From: Pseudomonas tructae
Lineage (GTDB): Bacteria > Pseudomonadota > Gammaproteobacteria > Pseudomonadales > Pseudomonadaceae
Assembly (NCBI RefSeq): GCF_004214895.1
Contig: NZ_CP035952.1
Span: forward strand, 1-64,000
DNA: 64,000 nt
Direction of reading: 5' to 3'
A model generated the notes under the pieces. That model was given only the letters and a program-made list of their open reading frames with translations. It had not been told where the DNA came from and made no database searches. This document shows, in pieces, positions 26,670 through 36,581 of the stretch. A program made the translations under genes and the position numbers. Each line of letters opens with the position of its first letter. Position 1 is the stretch's first letter.

Positions 26670-28256
26670 TTGAGCGAACTTCTCAACCGCCGCCTGAGCC
26701 TGCTCGGCCAAGGCGACAACCTCTCCCTGCTCAAGCAGTGCCTGCACGGCATCGAGCGTGAATGCCTGCGCGTGACCGAGGACGGCCGCCTGGCCCAGAC
26801 ACCGCACCCCGACGCCCTGGGCGCGGCGCTGACCCACGAGCAGATCACCACGGATTACTCGGAGTCGCTGCTGGAGTTCATCACCCCGGCCCTGGCTGAT
26901 CCTGCGCAGACCCTCGAAAGCCTGGAGAACATCCACCGCTTCGCTTATACCAAGCTTGGCAACGAGTTTCTCTGGAGCCCTTCGATGCCCTGCCCGTTGC
27001 CGGCCGAGGAAGACATCCCGATCGCCTGGTACGGCACCTCCAACATCGGTCAGCTCAAGTACGTCTACCGCAAGGGCCTGGCCCTGCGCTACGGCCGCAC
27101 CATGCAGTGCATTGCCGGGATTCATTACAATTTCTCGCTGCCAGAAAAACTCTGGCCGCTGTTACGCGATGCAGAAAGCGCCACGCTGGATGATCGCGAG
27201 TATCAATCGGCGGCCTACATCGCCCTGATCCGTAATTTCCGCCGTTACAGCTGGCTGCTGATGTACCTGTTCGGCGCCTCGCCGGCCCTGGATGCCGGCT
27301 TCTTGCGTGGCCGCCCGCACCAGCTCGAGCAGTTCGACGCCGACACCCTGTACCTGCCCTACGCCACCAGCTTGCGCATGAGCGACCTGGGCTACCAGAG
27401 CAATGCCCAGGCCGGCCTCACGCCCTGCTACAACAACCTCGCCAGCTACACCGACAGCCTGCGCAAGGCGGTGGCCACGCCTTATCCGCCCTATGTCGAG
27501 ATCGGTACGCACAAGGATGGCGAGTGGGTTCAGCTCAACACCAACATCCTGCAGATCGAAAACGAGTATTACTCCAACATCCGCCCCAAGCGCGTCACCT
27601 ACAGCGGTGAGCGGCCGATCCAGGCGCTGATGGCCCGTGGCATCCAGTACGTCGAAGTCCGTTGCCTGGACATCAACCCGTTCCTGCCCACCGGAATCGA
27701 CCTGCCAGAAGCGCGTTTCCTTGATGCCTTCCTGCTGTTCTGCGCCCTGGAAGACAGCCCGCTGCTGGGCAACCAGGAATGCGGTAACTGCACCGACAAC
27801 TTCCTCAGCGTGGTCAAGGAAGGCCGCCGTCCGGGTCTGCAATTGCAGCGTGACGGCCAGCCGGTCGAGCTCAAGCAGTGGGCCACTGAACTGCTCCAAC
27901 GCATTGCGCCACTGGCCCAACTGCTCGACCGCAGCCACGGCAGCGAAGAACACGCCAAGGCTCTGCAGGCGCAACAAGCCAAGGTCAGCGACCCTTCCCT
28001 GACGCCATCGGCGCAGGTGCTGGCGAGCATGACCGAGCACAAGGAAAGCTTCAGCCGCTTCGCCTTGCGCCAAAGCCAGGTCCATGCCGAGTTCTTCCGT
28101 GCCCAGGCCCTGCCGGTTGAGCAGCAGCAAGGTTTTGAAAATGCTGCGCGCGAGTCCCTGGAGGCGCAAGCCAAGCTTGAGCGCGAAGAGGACAAAGCCG
28201 ACTTCGACCTGTTTGTCAGCGCCTACCAGGCCAGCATCCTGGCGATCAGCAACTGA
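26670..28256 (+). CDS. gshA: Glutamate-cysteine ligase GshA
   Basis: First step of glutathione synthesis: ATP-dependent ligation of L-glutamate and L-cysteine. The 528-residue product matches the proteobacterial GshA family (about 520-530). Recognisable segments are [27 protein letters not shown] near the N-terminus and [18 protein letters not shown] in the core. The start is probably the TTG at 26670 ([12 protein letters not shown]), preceded by GAAGGAA about 8 bases upstream; a GTG at 26655 is in frame. The following TetR gene begins one base after the stop. Confidence 0.95.
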   Translation: MSELLNRRLSLLGQGDNLSLLKQCLHGIERECLRVTEDGRLAQTPHPDALGAALTHEQITTDYSESLLEFITPALADPAQTLESLENIHRFAYTKLGNEFLWSPSMPCPLPAEEDIPIAWYGTSNIGQLKYVYRKGLALRYGRTMQCIAGIHYNFSLPEKLWPLLRDAESATLDDREYQSAAYIALIRNFRRYSWLLMYLFGASPALDAGFLRGRPHQLEQFDADTLYLPYATSLRMSDLGYQSNAQAGLTPCYNNLASYTDSLRKAVATPYPPYVEIGTHKDGEWVQLNTNILQIENEYYSNIRPKRVTYSGERPIQALMARGIQYVEVRCLDINPFLPTGIDLPEARFLDAFLLFCALEDSPLLGNQECGNCTDNFLSVVKEGRRPGLQLQRDGQPVELKQWATELLQRIAPLAQLLDRSHGSEEHAKALQAQQAKVSDPSLTPSAQVLASMTEHKESFSRFALRQSQVHAEFFRAQALPVEQQQGFENAARESLEAQAKLEREEDKADFDLFVSAYQASILAISN

Positions 28257-28257
28257 C

Positions 28258-28884
28258 ATGACCCGCACCGTTACCCCGCGCAAACCCCGTGCCCGCAGCC
28301 AGGCGAGGATCGATTCGATCCTCGAGGCGGCGCGTACGCTGCTGGCCAGCGAAGGGGTGGCCAGCCTGTCGATCTACAGCGTGGCCGAGCGTGCGCAGAT
28401 TCCGCCGTCTTCGGTGTATCACTTCTTCGCCAGTGTGCCGGCATTGCTTGAAGCGCTCACTGCTGACGTGCACGGCGCTTTTCGCGCCTGCCTCGAGGCG
28501 CCGATCGACGCGGTGGCGTTGAACACCTGGCACGACCTGTCGCGCCTGGTCGAGCAACGCATGCTGCTGATCTACAACGAAGATGCCGCAGCGCGCCAGC
28601 TGATCCTGGCCCAGCACGGCCTGAGCGAAGTGACCCAGGCTGACCGCCAGCACGATATCGAGCTGGGCGACCTGATGCATAAGCTGTTCGCCGAGCATTT
28701 CCAGTTGCCGGTGTTGCCGGACGATGTGGATGTGTTTGCCTTGGCCATGGAGCTGGGTGATCGGGTGTATGCCCGCTCGGTGCAGTTGCATGGGCAGATC
28801 ACGCCGCGCTTGGCCGAGGAAGGGATGCGGGTGTTTGATGCGTATCTGGGGTTGTATCTGCCGCCCTTTTTGCCGAAACGCTGA
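28258..28884 (+). CDS. TetR-family transcriptional regulator
   Basis: TetR-type repressor of 208 residues: N-terminal helix-turn-helix (about 17-62, SIYSVAERAQIPPSSVYHFF) and a ligand-binding helical domain with no recognised ligand. The ATG follows the gshA stop by one base, so the two are translationally linked. The adjacency is unexplained: it could report a metabolite of glutathione or thiol metabolism, or simply be carried along. It is convergent with the ssu operon, separated by a REP palindrome. Confidence 0.88.
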   Translation: MTRTVTPRKPRARSQARIDSILEAARTLLASEGVASLSIYSVAERAQIPPSSVYHFFASVPALLEALTADVHGAFRACLEAPIDAVALNTWHDLSRLVEQRMLLIYNEDAAARQLILAQHGLSEVTQADRQHDIELGDLMHKLFAEHFQLPVLPDDVDVFALAMELGDRVYARSVQLHGQITPRLAEEGMRVFDAYLGLYLPPFLPKR

Positions 28885-28891
28885 TGGCCTC

Positions 28892-28949
28892 ATCGCGGGG
28901 CAAGCCCGCTCCCACATGGATCTCGGTGGGAGCGGGCTTGCCCCGCGAT
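28892..28949. repeat. REP palindrome between TetR gene and ssu operon ends
   Basis: Two perfect 24-base inverted arms (28892-28915 and 28926-28949; core GCGGGCTTGCCCCGCGAT) around a 10-base loop, lying between convergent gene ends. It is the most regular REP pair in the window. Such elements form stable hairpins at transcript ends and can be insertion targets or gyrase sites. Confidence 0.9.
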
Positions 28950-28951
28950 TT

Positions 28952-29167
28952 TCAGAGTTTGGCGATCGACACTTCCGTGGACTTCACAAAGGCAATCACC
29001 TCGCTGCCAATGGCCAGTTCCAGCTCGCGCACCGAGCGGGTGGTAATGACCGAAGTCACGATACCCGAGGCGGTCTGCACGTCGATTTCCGACAGTACCG
29101 GGCCTTCGAGGATTTCCTTGACGGTGCCTTTGAACTGGTTGCGTACGTTGATCGCTTTGATAGTCAT
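28952..29167 (-). CDS. ssuF: TOBE/Mop-domain molybdopterin-binding-like protein (SsuF)
   Basis: Very small protein of 71 residues made of one Mop/TOBE domain (NVRNQFKGTVKEILEGPVLSEIDV), the type that binds molybdate or tungstate as an oligomer. It is the last gene of the ssu operon, 19 bases after ssuB. In P. putida the equivalent gene, ssuF, is reported as needed for growth with sulfonates and sulfate esters although its biochemical role is unclear. No other molybdenum gene is adjacent. Confidence 0.9.
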   Translation of the reverse strand: MTIKAINVRNQFKGTVKEILEGPVLSEIDVQTASGIVTSVITTRSVRELELAIGSEVIAFVKSTEVSIAKL

Positions 29168-29186
29168 CTGCTTGGTTCCTTACAGG

Positions 29187-29999
29187 TCAGAGAGCCCAAC
29201 GCAATTGCGTCGGCAAAGGTGCGACAGGTTCCGGCTCGGGCGGCGTGCCCGGGATCGACAGAACCCGGTTGAGTACTTCGGTTTCCAGTGCGGCCAGGCG
29301 GTGTGAACCGCGCATCCGCGGGCGTGGCAGGTCGATGTGCAGGTCCAGGCCCACTTCGCCGTCTTCGATGAGGATCACCCGGTCGGCCACCGCCACCGCT
29401 TCGCTGACGTCATGGGTGACCAGCAACACGGTGAAACCGTGCTGGCGCCACAGCCGTTCGATCAACTGCTGCATCTCGATACGGGTCAGGGCATCCAGCG
29501 CGCCCAGTGGCTCATCGAGCAGCAACAGGCGTGGCTGGTGGATCAGGGCGCGGGCCAGGGCCACGCGTTGCTTCTGGCCGCCCGACAAGGCCGCTGGCCA
29601 TTCATTGGCCCGTTCGGCCAGGCCGACCGCTTCAAGTGCTTGCAACGCCCGTGGCCGCCAGTCGCCGGACAAGCCCAGGCCGACGTTGTCGATGACCTTC
29701 TTCCACGGCAGCAAACGCGCTTCCTGGAACATCAGGCGGGTATCTTGCTGGGCTTCGCACAGCGGCGCGGAACCGGCCAGCAGCTCGCCGCCACTGGGTT
29801 GGTCGAGCCCGGCGAGCAAGCGCAGCAGGGTGCTCTTGCCACAACCGCTGCGCCCGACAATGGCAACGAACTGCCCGGCCGGAATGTGCAGCTCGATATC
29901 GCGCAGCACCTGGCGCTGGCCAAAGGTCTTCTGCAGGTTCTGCGCCGCCAGTGGAATCCCGCGCAACAACCGTGGTGGGGTTTCTTTGAGGATGGTCAT
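29187..29999 (-). CDS. ssuB: Aliphatic sulfonate ABC transporter ATP-binding protein SsuB
   Basis: ATPase subunit of the sulfonate importer, 270 residues. Walker [10 protein letters not shown] is at 49-57, the signature is [15 protein letters not shown], Walker B is LLLLDEP and the switch histidine is in [11 protein letters not shown]. It overlaps ssuC by four bases. The C-terminal extension rich in Pro and Glu ([12 protein letters not shown]) is unusual for the family core but common in pseudomonad SsuB. Confidence 0.95.
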   Translation of the reverse strand: MTILKETPPRLLRGIPLAAQNLQKTFGQRQVLRDIELHIPAGQFVAIVGRSGCGKSTLLRLLAGLDQPSGGELLAGSAPLCEAQQDTRLMFQEARLLPWKKVIDNVGLGLSGDWRPRALQALEAVGLAERANEWPAALSGGQKQRVALARALIHQPRLLLLDEPLGALDALTRIEMQQLIERLWRQHGFTVLLVTHDVSEAVAVADRVILIEDGEVGLDLHIDLPRPRMRGSHRLAALETEVLNRVLSIPGTPPEPEPVAPLPTQLRWAL

Positions 30000-30790
30000 G
30001 CGCCCTCTCCCCTGCTTGCTTGATAGGCCGGATGCCAGCGCAGCCAGACCCGCTCAAGACCGCGTGCGGCCAGGTCGGCAAGCTTGCCGAGCACGGCGTA
30101 GAGGACAATGGCCAGGACCACCACATCGGTCTGCAGAAACTCACGGGCATTCATTGCCAGGTAGCCAATGCCGGCATTGGCGGAAATGGTTTCGGCAACG
30201 ATCAAGGTCAGCCACATGAAACCCAGGGCAAAGCGCACACCGACCAGAATCGATGGCAAAGCGCCGGGCAGGATCACCTGACGGAACAGCTCGAAGCCAG
30301 ACAAGCCATAACTGCGAGCCATTTCCACCAGGGCCGGATCGACGTTGCGGATGCCGTGATAAGTGTTCAGGTAAATCGGGAACAGGGTGCCCAGGGCCAC
30401 GAGGAAAATCTTCGCCGACTCATCGATGCCGAACCACAGGATCACCAGCGGAATCAGCGCCAGGTGCGGCACGTTGCGAATCATCTGCACCGAACTGTCG
30501 AGCAGGCGCTCGCCCCATTTCGACAGGCCGGTGATAAAGCCCAGCACCAGGCCGATCGCGCCACCAATCAGGAAGCCGACGGCTGCCCGCCAGCCGCTGA
30601 TTGCCAGGTGCTTCCAGATCTCGCCGCTACGCACCAGCTCGACACCGGCGCTCAACACCGCGCTCGGCGCCGGCAGGATCCGCGTCGACAACCAGCCGAC
30701 GCTGACTGCCAGTTGCCAGACCGCCAGCAACAGCAACGGCAGCGCCCAGGGCGCCAGGCGTTGCTGCCAGGGAGTGGATGAACGACTCAT
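29996..30790 (-). CDS. ssuC: Aliphatic sulfonate ABC transporter permease SsuC
   Basis: Inner-membrane permease of 264 residues with about six hydrophobic segments and the EAA-type loop that docks on SsuB ([20 protein letters not shown]). It imports alkanesulfonates with SsuA and SsuB. It begins 10 bases after ssuD and overlaps ssuB. Confidence 0.95.
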   Translation of the reverse strand: MSRSSTPWQQRLAPWALPLLLLAVWQLAVSVGWLSTRILPAPSAVLSAGVELVRSGEIWKHLAISGWRAAVGFLIGGAIGLVLGFITGLSKWGERLLDSSVQMIRNVPHLALIPLVILWFGIDESAKIFLVALGTLFPIYLNTYHGIRNVDPALVEMARSYGLSGFELFRQVILPGALPSILVGVRFALGFMWLTLIVAETISANAGIGYLAMNAREFLQTDVVVLAIVLYAVLGKLADLAARGLERVWLRWHPAYQASRGEGA

Positions 30791-30800
30791 GATCCGCTCC

Positions 30801-31949
30801 TCAGCGCTGGGCCGAGGATTTGGGCAGGATGTCGTTGGCGACCATCTCGCCGAACGGGCTCACATAACCACCGCTTTTCGGCAGTTCCGGACGCTCCACG
30901 TCCAGATGCGGGAACAGCAACTCGGCGACCCGGTACGACTCTTCCAGGTGTGGATATCCGGAGAAGATGAAGGTGTCGATGCCCAGCGCCGCGTATTCCT
31001 TGACCCGCGCGGCCACGGTAGGGCCGTCGCCGACCAGCGCCGTACCGGCACCGCCACGTACCAGGCCGACACCGGCCCAGAGGTTGGGGCTGACTTCCAG
31101 GTTGTCGCGGTTGCCACCATGCAGCGCGGCCATGCGTTGCTGGCCCACTGAATCGAAGCGCGCCAGCGAAGCCTGGGCCCGGGCAATGGTGTCGTCGTCC
31201 AGGTGCGAGATCAGCCGCTCGGCGGCCTGCCAGGCTTCGGCGTTGGTCTCACGCACGATCACATGCAAGCGGATGCCAAAGCGCACGCTGCGGCCTTGCT
31301 TGGCGGCCTTGGCGCGTACCTGCTCGATCTTCTCGGCCACCGCTGCCGGCGGCTCGCCCCAGGTCAGGTACAGCTCGACCTGCTCGGCTGCCAGGTCCTG
31401 CGCCGCTTCCGAAGAACCGCCAAAGTACAAGGGCGGACGCGGCTGCTGGATCGGCGGATAGAGCAGCTTGGCGCCTTTGACCTGAATATGCTGGCCGTCG
31501 TAGTCGACGGTTTCGCCTTCCAGCACCCGGCGCCAGATACGGGTGAATTCTACCGAAGCCTGGTAACGCTCTTCGTGGCTGAGGAACAGGCCGTCACCGG
31601 ACAGCTCCTCCGGATCGCCGCCGGTGACCAGGTTGAACAAGGCACGCCCGCCAGAAAGACGGTCCAGGGTTGCCGCCTGACGCGCCGCCACGGTCGGCGA
31701 GATGATCCCTGGGCGCAATGCGACCAGGAACTTCAGGCGTTGGGTCACCGGAATCAGTGAAGCAGCGACCAGCCAGGAGTCCTCGCAGGAGCGCCCGGTG
31801 GGGATCAAGACGCCGCCAAAGCCGAGGCGGTCAGCCGCCTGGGCGATCTGCTGCAGGTAGCCGTGGTCGACGGCGCGCGCGCCTTCGGCGGTGCCAAGGT
31901 AGTGGCCGTCGCCATGGGTAGGAAGAAACCAGAATACGTTGAGGCTCAT
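30801..31949 (-). CDS. ssuD: FMNH2-dependent alkanesulfonate monooxygenase SsuD
   Basis: Class of flavin monooxygenase with a bacterial-luciferase-like TIM barrel, 382 residues. It cleaves C-S bonds of alkanesulfonates to an aldehyde and sulfite, using FMNH2 delivered by SsuE and O2. The start [19 protein letters not shown] and the segment [16 protein letters not shown] are characteristic of the SsuD family. It lies in the ssuE-A-D-C-B-F operon, 58 bases after ssuA. Confidence 0.96.
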   Translation of the reverse strand: MSLNVFWFLPTHGDGHYLGTAEGARAVDHGYLQQIAQAADRLGFGGVLIPTGRSCEDSWLVAASLIPVTQRLKFLVALRPGIISPTVAARQAATLDRLSGGRALFNLVTGGDPEELSGDGLFLSHEERYQASVEFTRIWRRVLEGETVDYDGQHIQVKGAKLLYPPIQQPRPPLYFGGSSEAAQDLAAEQVELYLTWGEPPAAVAEKIEQVRAKAAKQGRSVRFGIRLHVIVRETNAEAWQAAERLISHLDDDTIARAQASLARFDSVGQQRMAALHGGNRDNLEVSPNLWAGVGLVRGGAGTALVGDGPTVAARVKEYAALGIDTFIFSGYPHLEESYRVAELLFPHLDVERPELPKSGGYVSPFGEMVANDILPKSSAQR

Positions 31950-32007
31950 TGGAGTTGTCTCCTAAGGGTGGCGCAAACCGGGGCGGCGCCCCGGCGCGGG
32001 CAATTCG

Positions 32008-32973
32008 TCAAGGGGCGCTGGCAACCTTGGCCGGCGGTGTCCAGATCACATCCTTGATGCTCAGCGGCTTGGGAATCAGCTTGAGCGCCTTGAAGGTGTC
32101 GGCGATTTTCTGCTGGGCAGCGATCACTTCCGGGGTCAGGAAGGCGGCGCCGTAGCCCTGGCGCTTGACCGAGGTCAGGGTGATATCAGCCGGCAGGCCG
32201 AGCAGCGGCGCGACCTGGTCGGTGACTTCCTGCGGGTTGGCTTTGGACCATTCGCCCACCGCGCGCACTTCCTCGACCAGCGCGCTGATCACTTCAGGAT
32301 GCTTCTGGGCATAGGGCTTGGTAGCCAGGTAGAACTGGTGGTTGTCGACGATGCCCTTGCCATCACGCAAGGTGCGAGCCTGCAGTTGCTGCTCGGCAGC
32401 GGCCTGGTACGGGTCCCAGATCACCCAGGCATCGACGCTGCCGCGCTCGAAGGCGGCGCGGGCATCGGCGGGCGGCAGGAACACCGGCTGGATATCGGTG
32501 TACTTGAGGCCGGCATCTTCCAGGGCGCGGACCAGCAGGTAGTGGACGTTGGAGCCTTTGTTGAGGGCGACTTTCTTGCCCTTGAGGTCCTGCACCGACT
32601 GGATCGGCGAGCCCTTGGGCACCAGGATCGCCTCGCTGTGCGGTGCTGGCGGCTCGTAGGCGACATAGAGCAGATCGGCGCCGGCGGCTTGGGCGAACAC
32701 CGGTGGCGTTTCACCGGTCACGCCAAAGTCGATCGAGCCGACGTTCAGGCCTTCAAGCAGCTGCGGGCCACCGGGGAATTCAGTCCATTGCACCTGCACG
32801 CCCTGGGCGGCAAGACGCTTTTCCAGCGAACCTTTGGCCTTGAGCAGCACCAGGGTGCCGTACTTCTGGTAACCGATACGCAGGCTTTGGGCCTGGGCTT
32901 GAGTAATGGCGCCGAAGGACACAGCCGCAGCAAACAGAGCGACCAGACCACGACGCAAAATGACAGTGCGCAT
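32008..32973 (-). CDS. ssuA: Aliphatic sulfonate-binding periplasmic protein SsuA
   Basis: Periplasmic solute-binding protein of 321 residues that delivers alkanesulfonates to SsuBC. A signal peptide of about 28 residues ends in AQAQ; the mature protein begins SLRIGYQKYGTLVLLKAKG, the typical SsuA/NrtA-family start. The gene is second in the ssu operon, 92 bases after ssuE. Confidence 0.95.
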   Translation of the reverse strand: MRTVILRRGLVALFAAAVSFGAITQAQAQSLRIGYQKYGTLVLLKAKGSLEKRLAAQGVQVQWTEFPGGPQLLEGLNVGSIDFGVTGETPPVFAQAAGADLLYVAYEPPAPHSEAILVPKGSPIQSVQDLKGKKVALNKGSNVHYLLVRALEDAGLKYTDIQPVFLPPADARAAFERGSVDAWVIWDPYQAAAEQQLQARTLRDGKGIVDNHQFYLATKPYAQKHPEVISALVEEVRAVGEWSKANPQEVTDQVAPLLGLPADITLTSVKRQGYGAAFLTPEVIAAQQKIADTFKALKLIPKPLSIKDVIWTPPAKVASAP

Positions 32974-33065
32974 AGCGCTCTCCTTTGCTGTTGGGGTTCA
33001 GGCTGCACCTGCTTGCCCGTTGGCGGGCGAGTAAGGTGGGAATTGCAGGTAACGGGTACTACGCC

Positions 33066-33659
33066 TCAGATGCTCCAGCGAGCACTGAGCAGACGTTCGC
33101 TCAACACACCTGGGGCGACCGGTTTGGGTCGACGCGCCAGGGCGCTGTGAAACAGTTCCAGCGATTCGCTCAGACGCTGCTCCAGCGCCGGTGCCAGTTG
33201 CGCGGCGGCACTGCCTTCGCCGTAGGCGATCTGGCTGTCGTCGGCGAAGATCCCCTGCAGGGTTTCCTCGGCCTTGAGCGCCGACAGCACCGGCTTGAGC
33301 GCGTAATCCACGGCAAGCATGTGAGCGATGCTGCCGCCGGTGGCAATCGGCAGCACCACCTTGTGGCTGAGGGCGCGTTCAGGCAGCAGGTCGAGCAGGG
33401 TTTTCAGTGCACCGGCGAACGAAGCCTTGTACACCGGGGTGGCAACCACCAGGCCATCGGCCTGCTCGACCAGTTGCAGGAAGTGCTGCACCCTGGGGCT
33501 GTCGAATCGGGCATGGAGCAGGTCTTCGGCCGGAAAATCCCGCACCTGGAAAGTCACCACTTCTACGCCCTGGCCTTGCAACCACTGACGGCTGCGCTCA
33601 AGCAAAACGCCGGAGCGCGAACGCAGACTGGGACTACCACCGAGAGAAACAACCAGCAT
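33066..33659 (-). CDS. ssuE: NAD(P)H-dependent FMN reductase SsuE
   Basis: Flavodoxin-fold reductase of 197 residues supplying FMNH2 to SsuD. The FMN phosphate-binding loop [11 protein letters not shown] is at the N-terminus and the second conserved segment is [20 protein letters not shown]. First gene of the ssu operon. The AT-rich 110-base region upstream (33722-33782) contains the word TTATTCC also found at other sulfur-gene promoters in the window. Confidence 0.95.
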   Translation of the reverse strand: MLVVSLGGSPSLRSRSGVLLERSRQWLQGQGVEVVTFQVRDFPAEDLLHARFDSPRVQHFLQLVEQADGLVVATPVYKASFAGALKTLLDLLPERALSHKVVLPIATGGSIAHMLAVDYALKPVLSALKAEETLQGIFADDSQIAYGEGSAAAQLAPALEQRLSESLELFHSALARRPKPVAPGVLSERLLSARWSI

Positions 33660-33796
33660 TGGAACGCATCCTTGATCGTGTTCTAGAAGGCCGCGAGTTG
33701 GAGTTCTCGCTGGAATGAAGTGACCTTAACAGCTGGATACATATATCTATAAATCATATTTTTTCATTTGTTTATTCCCATATGAGCTATACAAGC

Positions 33797-33840
33797 ATCG
33801 CGGGGCAGCCCCACTTGTGGGAGCGGGCTTGCCCCGCGAT
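33797..33840. repeat. REP palindrome with shortened left arm
   Basis: Inverted REP pair between the ssuE promoter and the lsfA 3' end. The left arm is shortened (ATCGCGGGGCAGCCCCAC) compared with the intact right arm (GAGCGGGCTTGCCCCGCGAT). Confidence 0.85.
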
Positions 33841-33856
33841 GGCGCCCTCAAGGCAA

Positions 33857-33881
33857 ATAAAAAAAGGCCGTCGAAACGGCC
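33857..33881 (-). terminator. Intrinsic terminator of lsfA
   Basis: GGCCGT (33866-33871) and ACGGCC (33876-33881) form a stem with a CGAA loop; on the minus strand it is followed by a run of seven T. It lies 24 bases after the lsfA stop. Confidence 0.85.
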
Positions 33882-33905
33882 CAAAATCCCTGCTATGGCT
33901 AAAAC

Positions 33906-34544
33906 TCAACGATTGGGTTGCGGGGTCAGGCGCAGGTATGGCTTGACCGCCCGGTAACCCTTGGGAAAGCGGCGTTTGATTTCGTCTTCATCCTTGAGCG
34001 ACGGCACGATCACCACCTCGTCACCGTCCTGCCAGTTGGCCGGGGTGGCAACCTTGTGGTTGTCGGTCAGTTGCAACGAATCGATCACCCGCAAGATCTC
34101 GTTAAAGTTGCGTCCGGTGCTGGCCGGATAGGTGATGGTCAGGCGGATCTTCTTGTTCGGATCGATAACGAACAAGGAACGCACTGTCAGGGTGTCGCTG
34201 GCATTGGGATGAATCAGGTCGTAGAGGTCGGAGACTTTGCGATCGGCATCGGCCAGGATCGGGAAGTTGACGAGGGTGTTCTGGGTTTCGTTGATGTCTT
34301 CGATCCAGCGATGGTGCGAATCCACCGGGTCGACCGACAGGGCGATGGCCTTGACCCCGCGCTCGGCGAACTGATCCTTTAGCTTGGCGGTGAAGCCCAG
34401 TTCGGTGGTGCACACCGGAGTGAAGTCGGCCGGGTGCGAGAACAATACACCCCAGCTGTCGCCCAGCCATTCGTGGAAACGGATCTTGCCGGCGCTGGAA
34501 TCCTGTTCGAAGTCGGGGGCGATATCGCCGAGTCTGAGGCTCAT
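33906..34544 (-). CDS. lsfA: 1-Cys peroxiredoxin LsfA
   Basis: Peroxidase of the 1-Cys Prx6-type family, 212 residues, with catalytic C45 in FTPVCTTELG and the Prx6-like C-terminal domain ending in KPYLRLTPQPNR. LsfA is a sulfate-starvation-induced protein in P. putida and protects against peroxides, which fits its place beside the ssu operon whose oxygenases risk producing reactive oxygen. It is monocistronic, with its own terminator and an AT-rich upstream region. Confidence 0.95.
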   Translation of the reverse strand: MSLRLGDIAPDFEQDSSAGKIRFHEWLGDSWGVLFSHPADFTPVCTTELGFTAKLKDQFAERGVKAIALSVDPVDSHHRWIEDINETQNTLVNFPILADADRKVSDLYDLIHPNASDTLTVRSLFVIDPNKKIRLTITYPASTGRNFNEILRVIDSLQLTDNHKVATPANWQDGDEVVIVPSLKDEDEIKRRFPKGYRAVKPYLRLTPQPNR

Positions 34545-34658
34545 GGTGCGGCTCCTTGGCTGGGTTCGTTATGGCTTCACTGTGCCTGCTTGCTGGATAA
34601 ATTAAAAAGAATAAATATCGATTCATTTAGATCGAAAAGAGATATAAAAAGTCAGGCA

Positions 34659-34695
34659 AAAAGAAGCCCGCCCGGCACGAATACCGGGCGGGCTC
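34659..34695 (-). terminator. Intrinsic terminator of the OprD/OprE-family porin gene
   Basis: Perfect 11-base arms AGCCCGCCCGG (34666-34676) and CCGGGCGGGCT (34685-34695) with an 8-base loop. On the minus strand a T-rich tract follows (complement of 34659-34663 and 34665). It begins 12 bases past the porin stop. Confidence 0.85.
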
Positions 34696-34706
34696 TTATT
34701 ACCGCC

Positions 34707-36026
34707 TTACAGGATCGACAGGGTGTAGCTGAGGATCAGACGGTTCTCGTCCTGGTCACGCTGTTTTTCTGCGTCAGAACGCAGGGAAGCGTTCTTCCAG
34801 GCCAGACCCAGGCCTTTGAAGGTCCCTTCAGGTATGACATAGCCCAGGTTGAAATCGCGCTCCCACTCGGAACGATCGCTGCCCGGGGCATTGATATTGT
34901 CGCCCTTGAGGTAGATCACGGAAGTGGTCAGGCCTGGCAGGCCGACGGCGGCGAAGTCATAGGCGTATTGCGCAAGCCAGGTGCGCTCGCCAGCACGCTG
35001 GAACTTGCCGATCTGCATATCGGTGATCAGATAGCTGCTGGCACCGTCACCTTGGTTCAGGAACGGGAAGTCGCTGGTGCCGTTGACACGCTGGTAGCCG
35101 GCGCTGACCGCGTGGCCTTGCAGGCTATAGGTGAACTTGGCGCTCCAGGTACGGTTGTCGACTTCACCATTGTTCTGGTAGCCCGACGCTCTGTATCCAG
35201 CCAGACGGCCTTCAGTGCTGGCGTTCTTGCCATCCGAATCGCTGTAGAAGTAACGCAGGTCGGACTTCAGGCTACCCACTGGCAGGGCCCAGTTATGGGT
35301 CAGGCCGAGGAAGTGCTGTTTGTAGAAGTCATCCAGGTTGCCGTAGTAGTACTGGGCAAGCAGGTCCTTGGTAACCTTGTAGTCGCCACCGGCGTAGTAG
35401 AAGGCATTGCTGCGCTGGCCGGTACGGCTGTTGGCGCCTGCAATCGACAGCGAGTCGTTGTTGGTGGAGTTACGGCCTTTGGCGTGCTCCAGCTTACCGC
35501 CGATCAAGGTCAGGTTCTCGATTTCATTCGAAGTGACCTGGCCACCTTCAAAGGTTTGCGGCAGCAGACGACCATCGTTGTAGGTCACGACCGGCAGCTT
35601 CGGCATCAAGGTACCCAGACGCGCTTCGGTCTTGGAGAACTTGACCTTGCCGGTCAGGCCCAGGCTACCGAAATCGTCGACAGCACGGCCGTTGCTCTCA
35701 CTCGGGAACACGGTGCCGCCAGTGCTGCCGTTGGTTTTGTTGTAGGCAGTGCCGCGACCGGAGTCGAGCTTGATGCCCAGCAGGCCGATAGCGTCGACAC
35801 CAAAACCAACGGTACCTTCGGTGTAACCAGAGGTAAAGTTGAAAATGAAGCCTTGGCCCCACTCTTCGGTCTTGGAAGGCTTATCGGCGCCGCTACGGTT
35901 GTCGTTGTTGATATAGAAGTTACGGGCAGTAACGCTTGCCTTGCTGTCTTCTACGAAACCGGCAGCACCCGCCTGCTGGGCCAGAACCCCAACGGCCACG
36001 GCAAGCGCCAAGGTGGACTTGTACAT
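34707..36026 (-). CDS. oprE: OprD/OprE-family outer-membrane porin
   Basis: Outer-membrane porin of 439 residues. A signal peptide of about 21 residues (ending QQAGA) is followed by GFVEDSKASVTARNFYIN, the canonical start of OprD-family barrels. The last residues are SYTLSIL instead of a terminal phenylalanine. It is divergent from tauA and lies between lsfA and tau genes, so the natural guess is an outer-membrane channel for sulfonates or taurine; OprE and OprD subtypes cannot be separated safely by eye. Confidence 0.85.
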   Translation of the reverse strand: MYKSTLALAVAVGVLAQQAGAAGFVEDSKASVTARNFYINNDNRSGADKPSKTEEWGQGFIFNFTSGYTEGTVGFGVDAIGLLGIKLDSGRGTAYNKTNGSTGGTVFPSESNGRAVDDFGSLGLTGKVKFSKTEARLGTLMPKLPVVTYNDGRLLPQTFEGGQVTSNEIENLTLIGGKLEHAKGRNSTNNDSLSIAGANSRTGQRSNAFYYAGGDYKVTKDLLAQYYYGNLDDFYKQHFLGLTHNWALPVGSLKSDLRYFYSDSDGKNASTEGRLAGYRASGYQNNGEVDNRTWSAKFTYSLQGHAVSAGYQRVNGTSDFPFLNQGDGASSYLITDMQIGKFQRAGERTWLAQYAYDFAAVGLPGLTTSVIYLKGDNINAPGSDRSEWERDFNLGYVIPEGTFKGLGLAWKNASLRSDAEKQRDQDENRLILSYTLSIL

Positions 36027-36581
36027 GTTTTGCTCCTCTACGTTCTAATTCTTGTGTGTCGCTTACGGCGGGATCTTGTGTCCCGCTCGACGTCGATTGG
36101 CGATTAGCACCAATGGGTGACCGTCAAGTCAATCGTAACTATTCATTTCACGACTTTGGTCTAATGCGCCAAACCAGGGGGTGAAGGATAATGACAATCG
36201 TATAAATCCAAAAATACTTATTTCTGGATTTTTCAGATTATTAAGTCATATGTCCCAAATTTTTCTATACAGCGGTTATCGGCGCATAAGCTAATTCCTA
36301 AAGGATATTTGGGATCAGTTTTTTAGATCGCTTAGCTTTTTGCATCCCTCATGGCCGGACCATCTTTGCGTTTCCCCACCGCACTGGCCTTGACCAGCAT
36401 CACTTTTGTCGCAGCGGCGGTGCGGCGGCCGACTTGCCCCGCGATAACCCCACCTCCTCCCTCGGCGCCTTAAATCAATTGGCTCCTAAGCTAATGCAAA
36501 AAAGTTATTTATTTTAAAGTTCTTAGATCATCTAGTCTTATTCCACACCAACACACCCGCCCGCCTGACAAGGAGTTGACC
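36027..36581. promoter_or_regulatory. Long divergent intergenic region, porin / tauABCD
   Basis: 555 bases without a gene. Two AT-rich stretches (about 36180-36345 and 36475-36545) flank a GC-rich middle part that resembles a weak REP remnant (ACTTGCCCCGCGATAAC near 36432). The AT-rich parts contain ATTCCTAAA (36294-36302), TTTAGATCG (36322-36330), TTAGATC (36523-36529) and TTATTCC (36538-36544), words also seen upstream of other sulfur genes here. Divergent promoters and activator (CysB-like) sites are expected but not proven. Confidence 0.5.
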
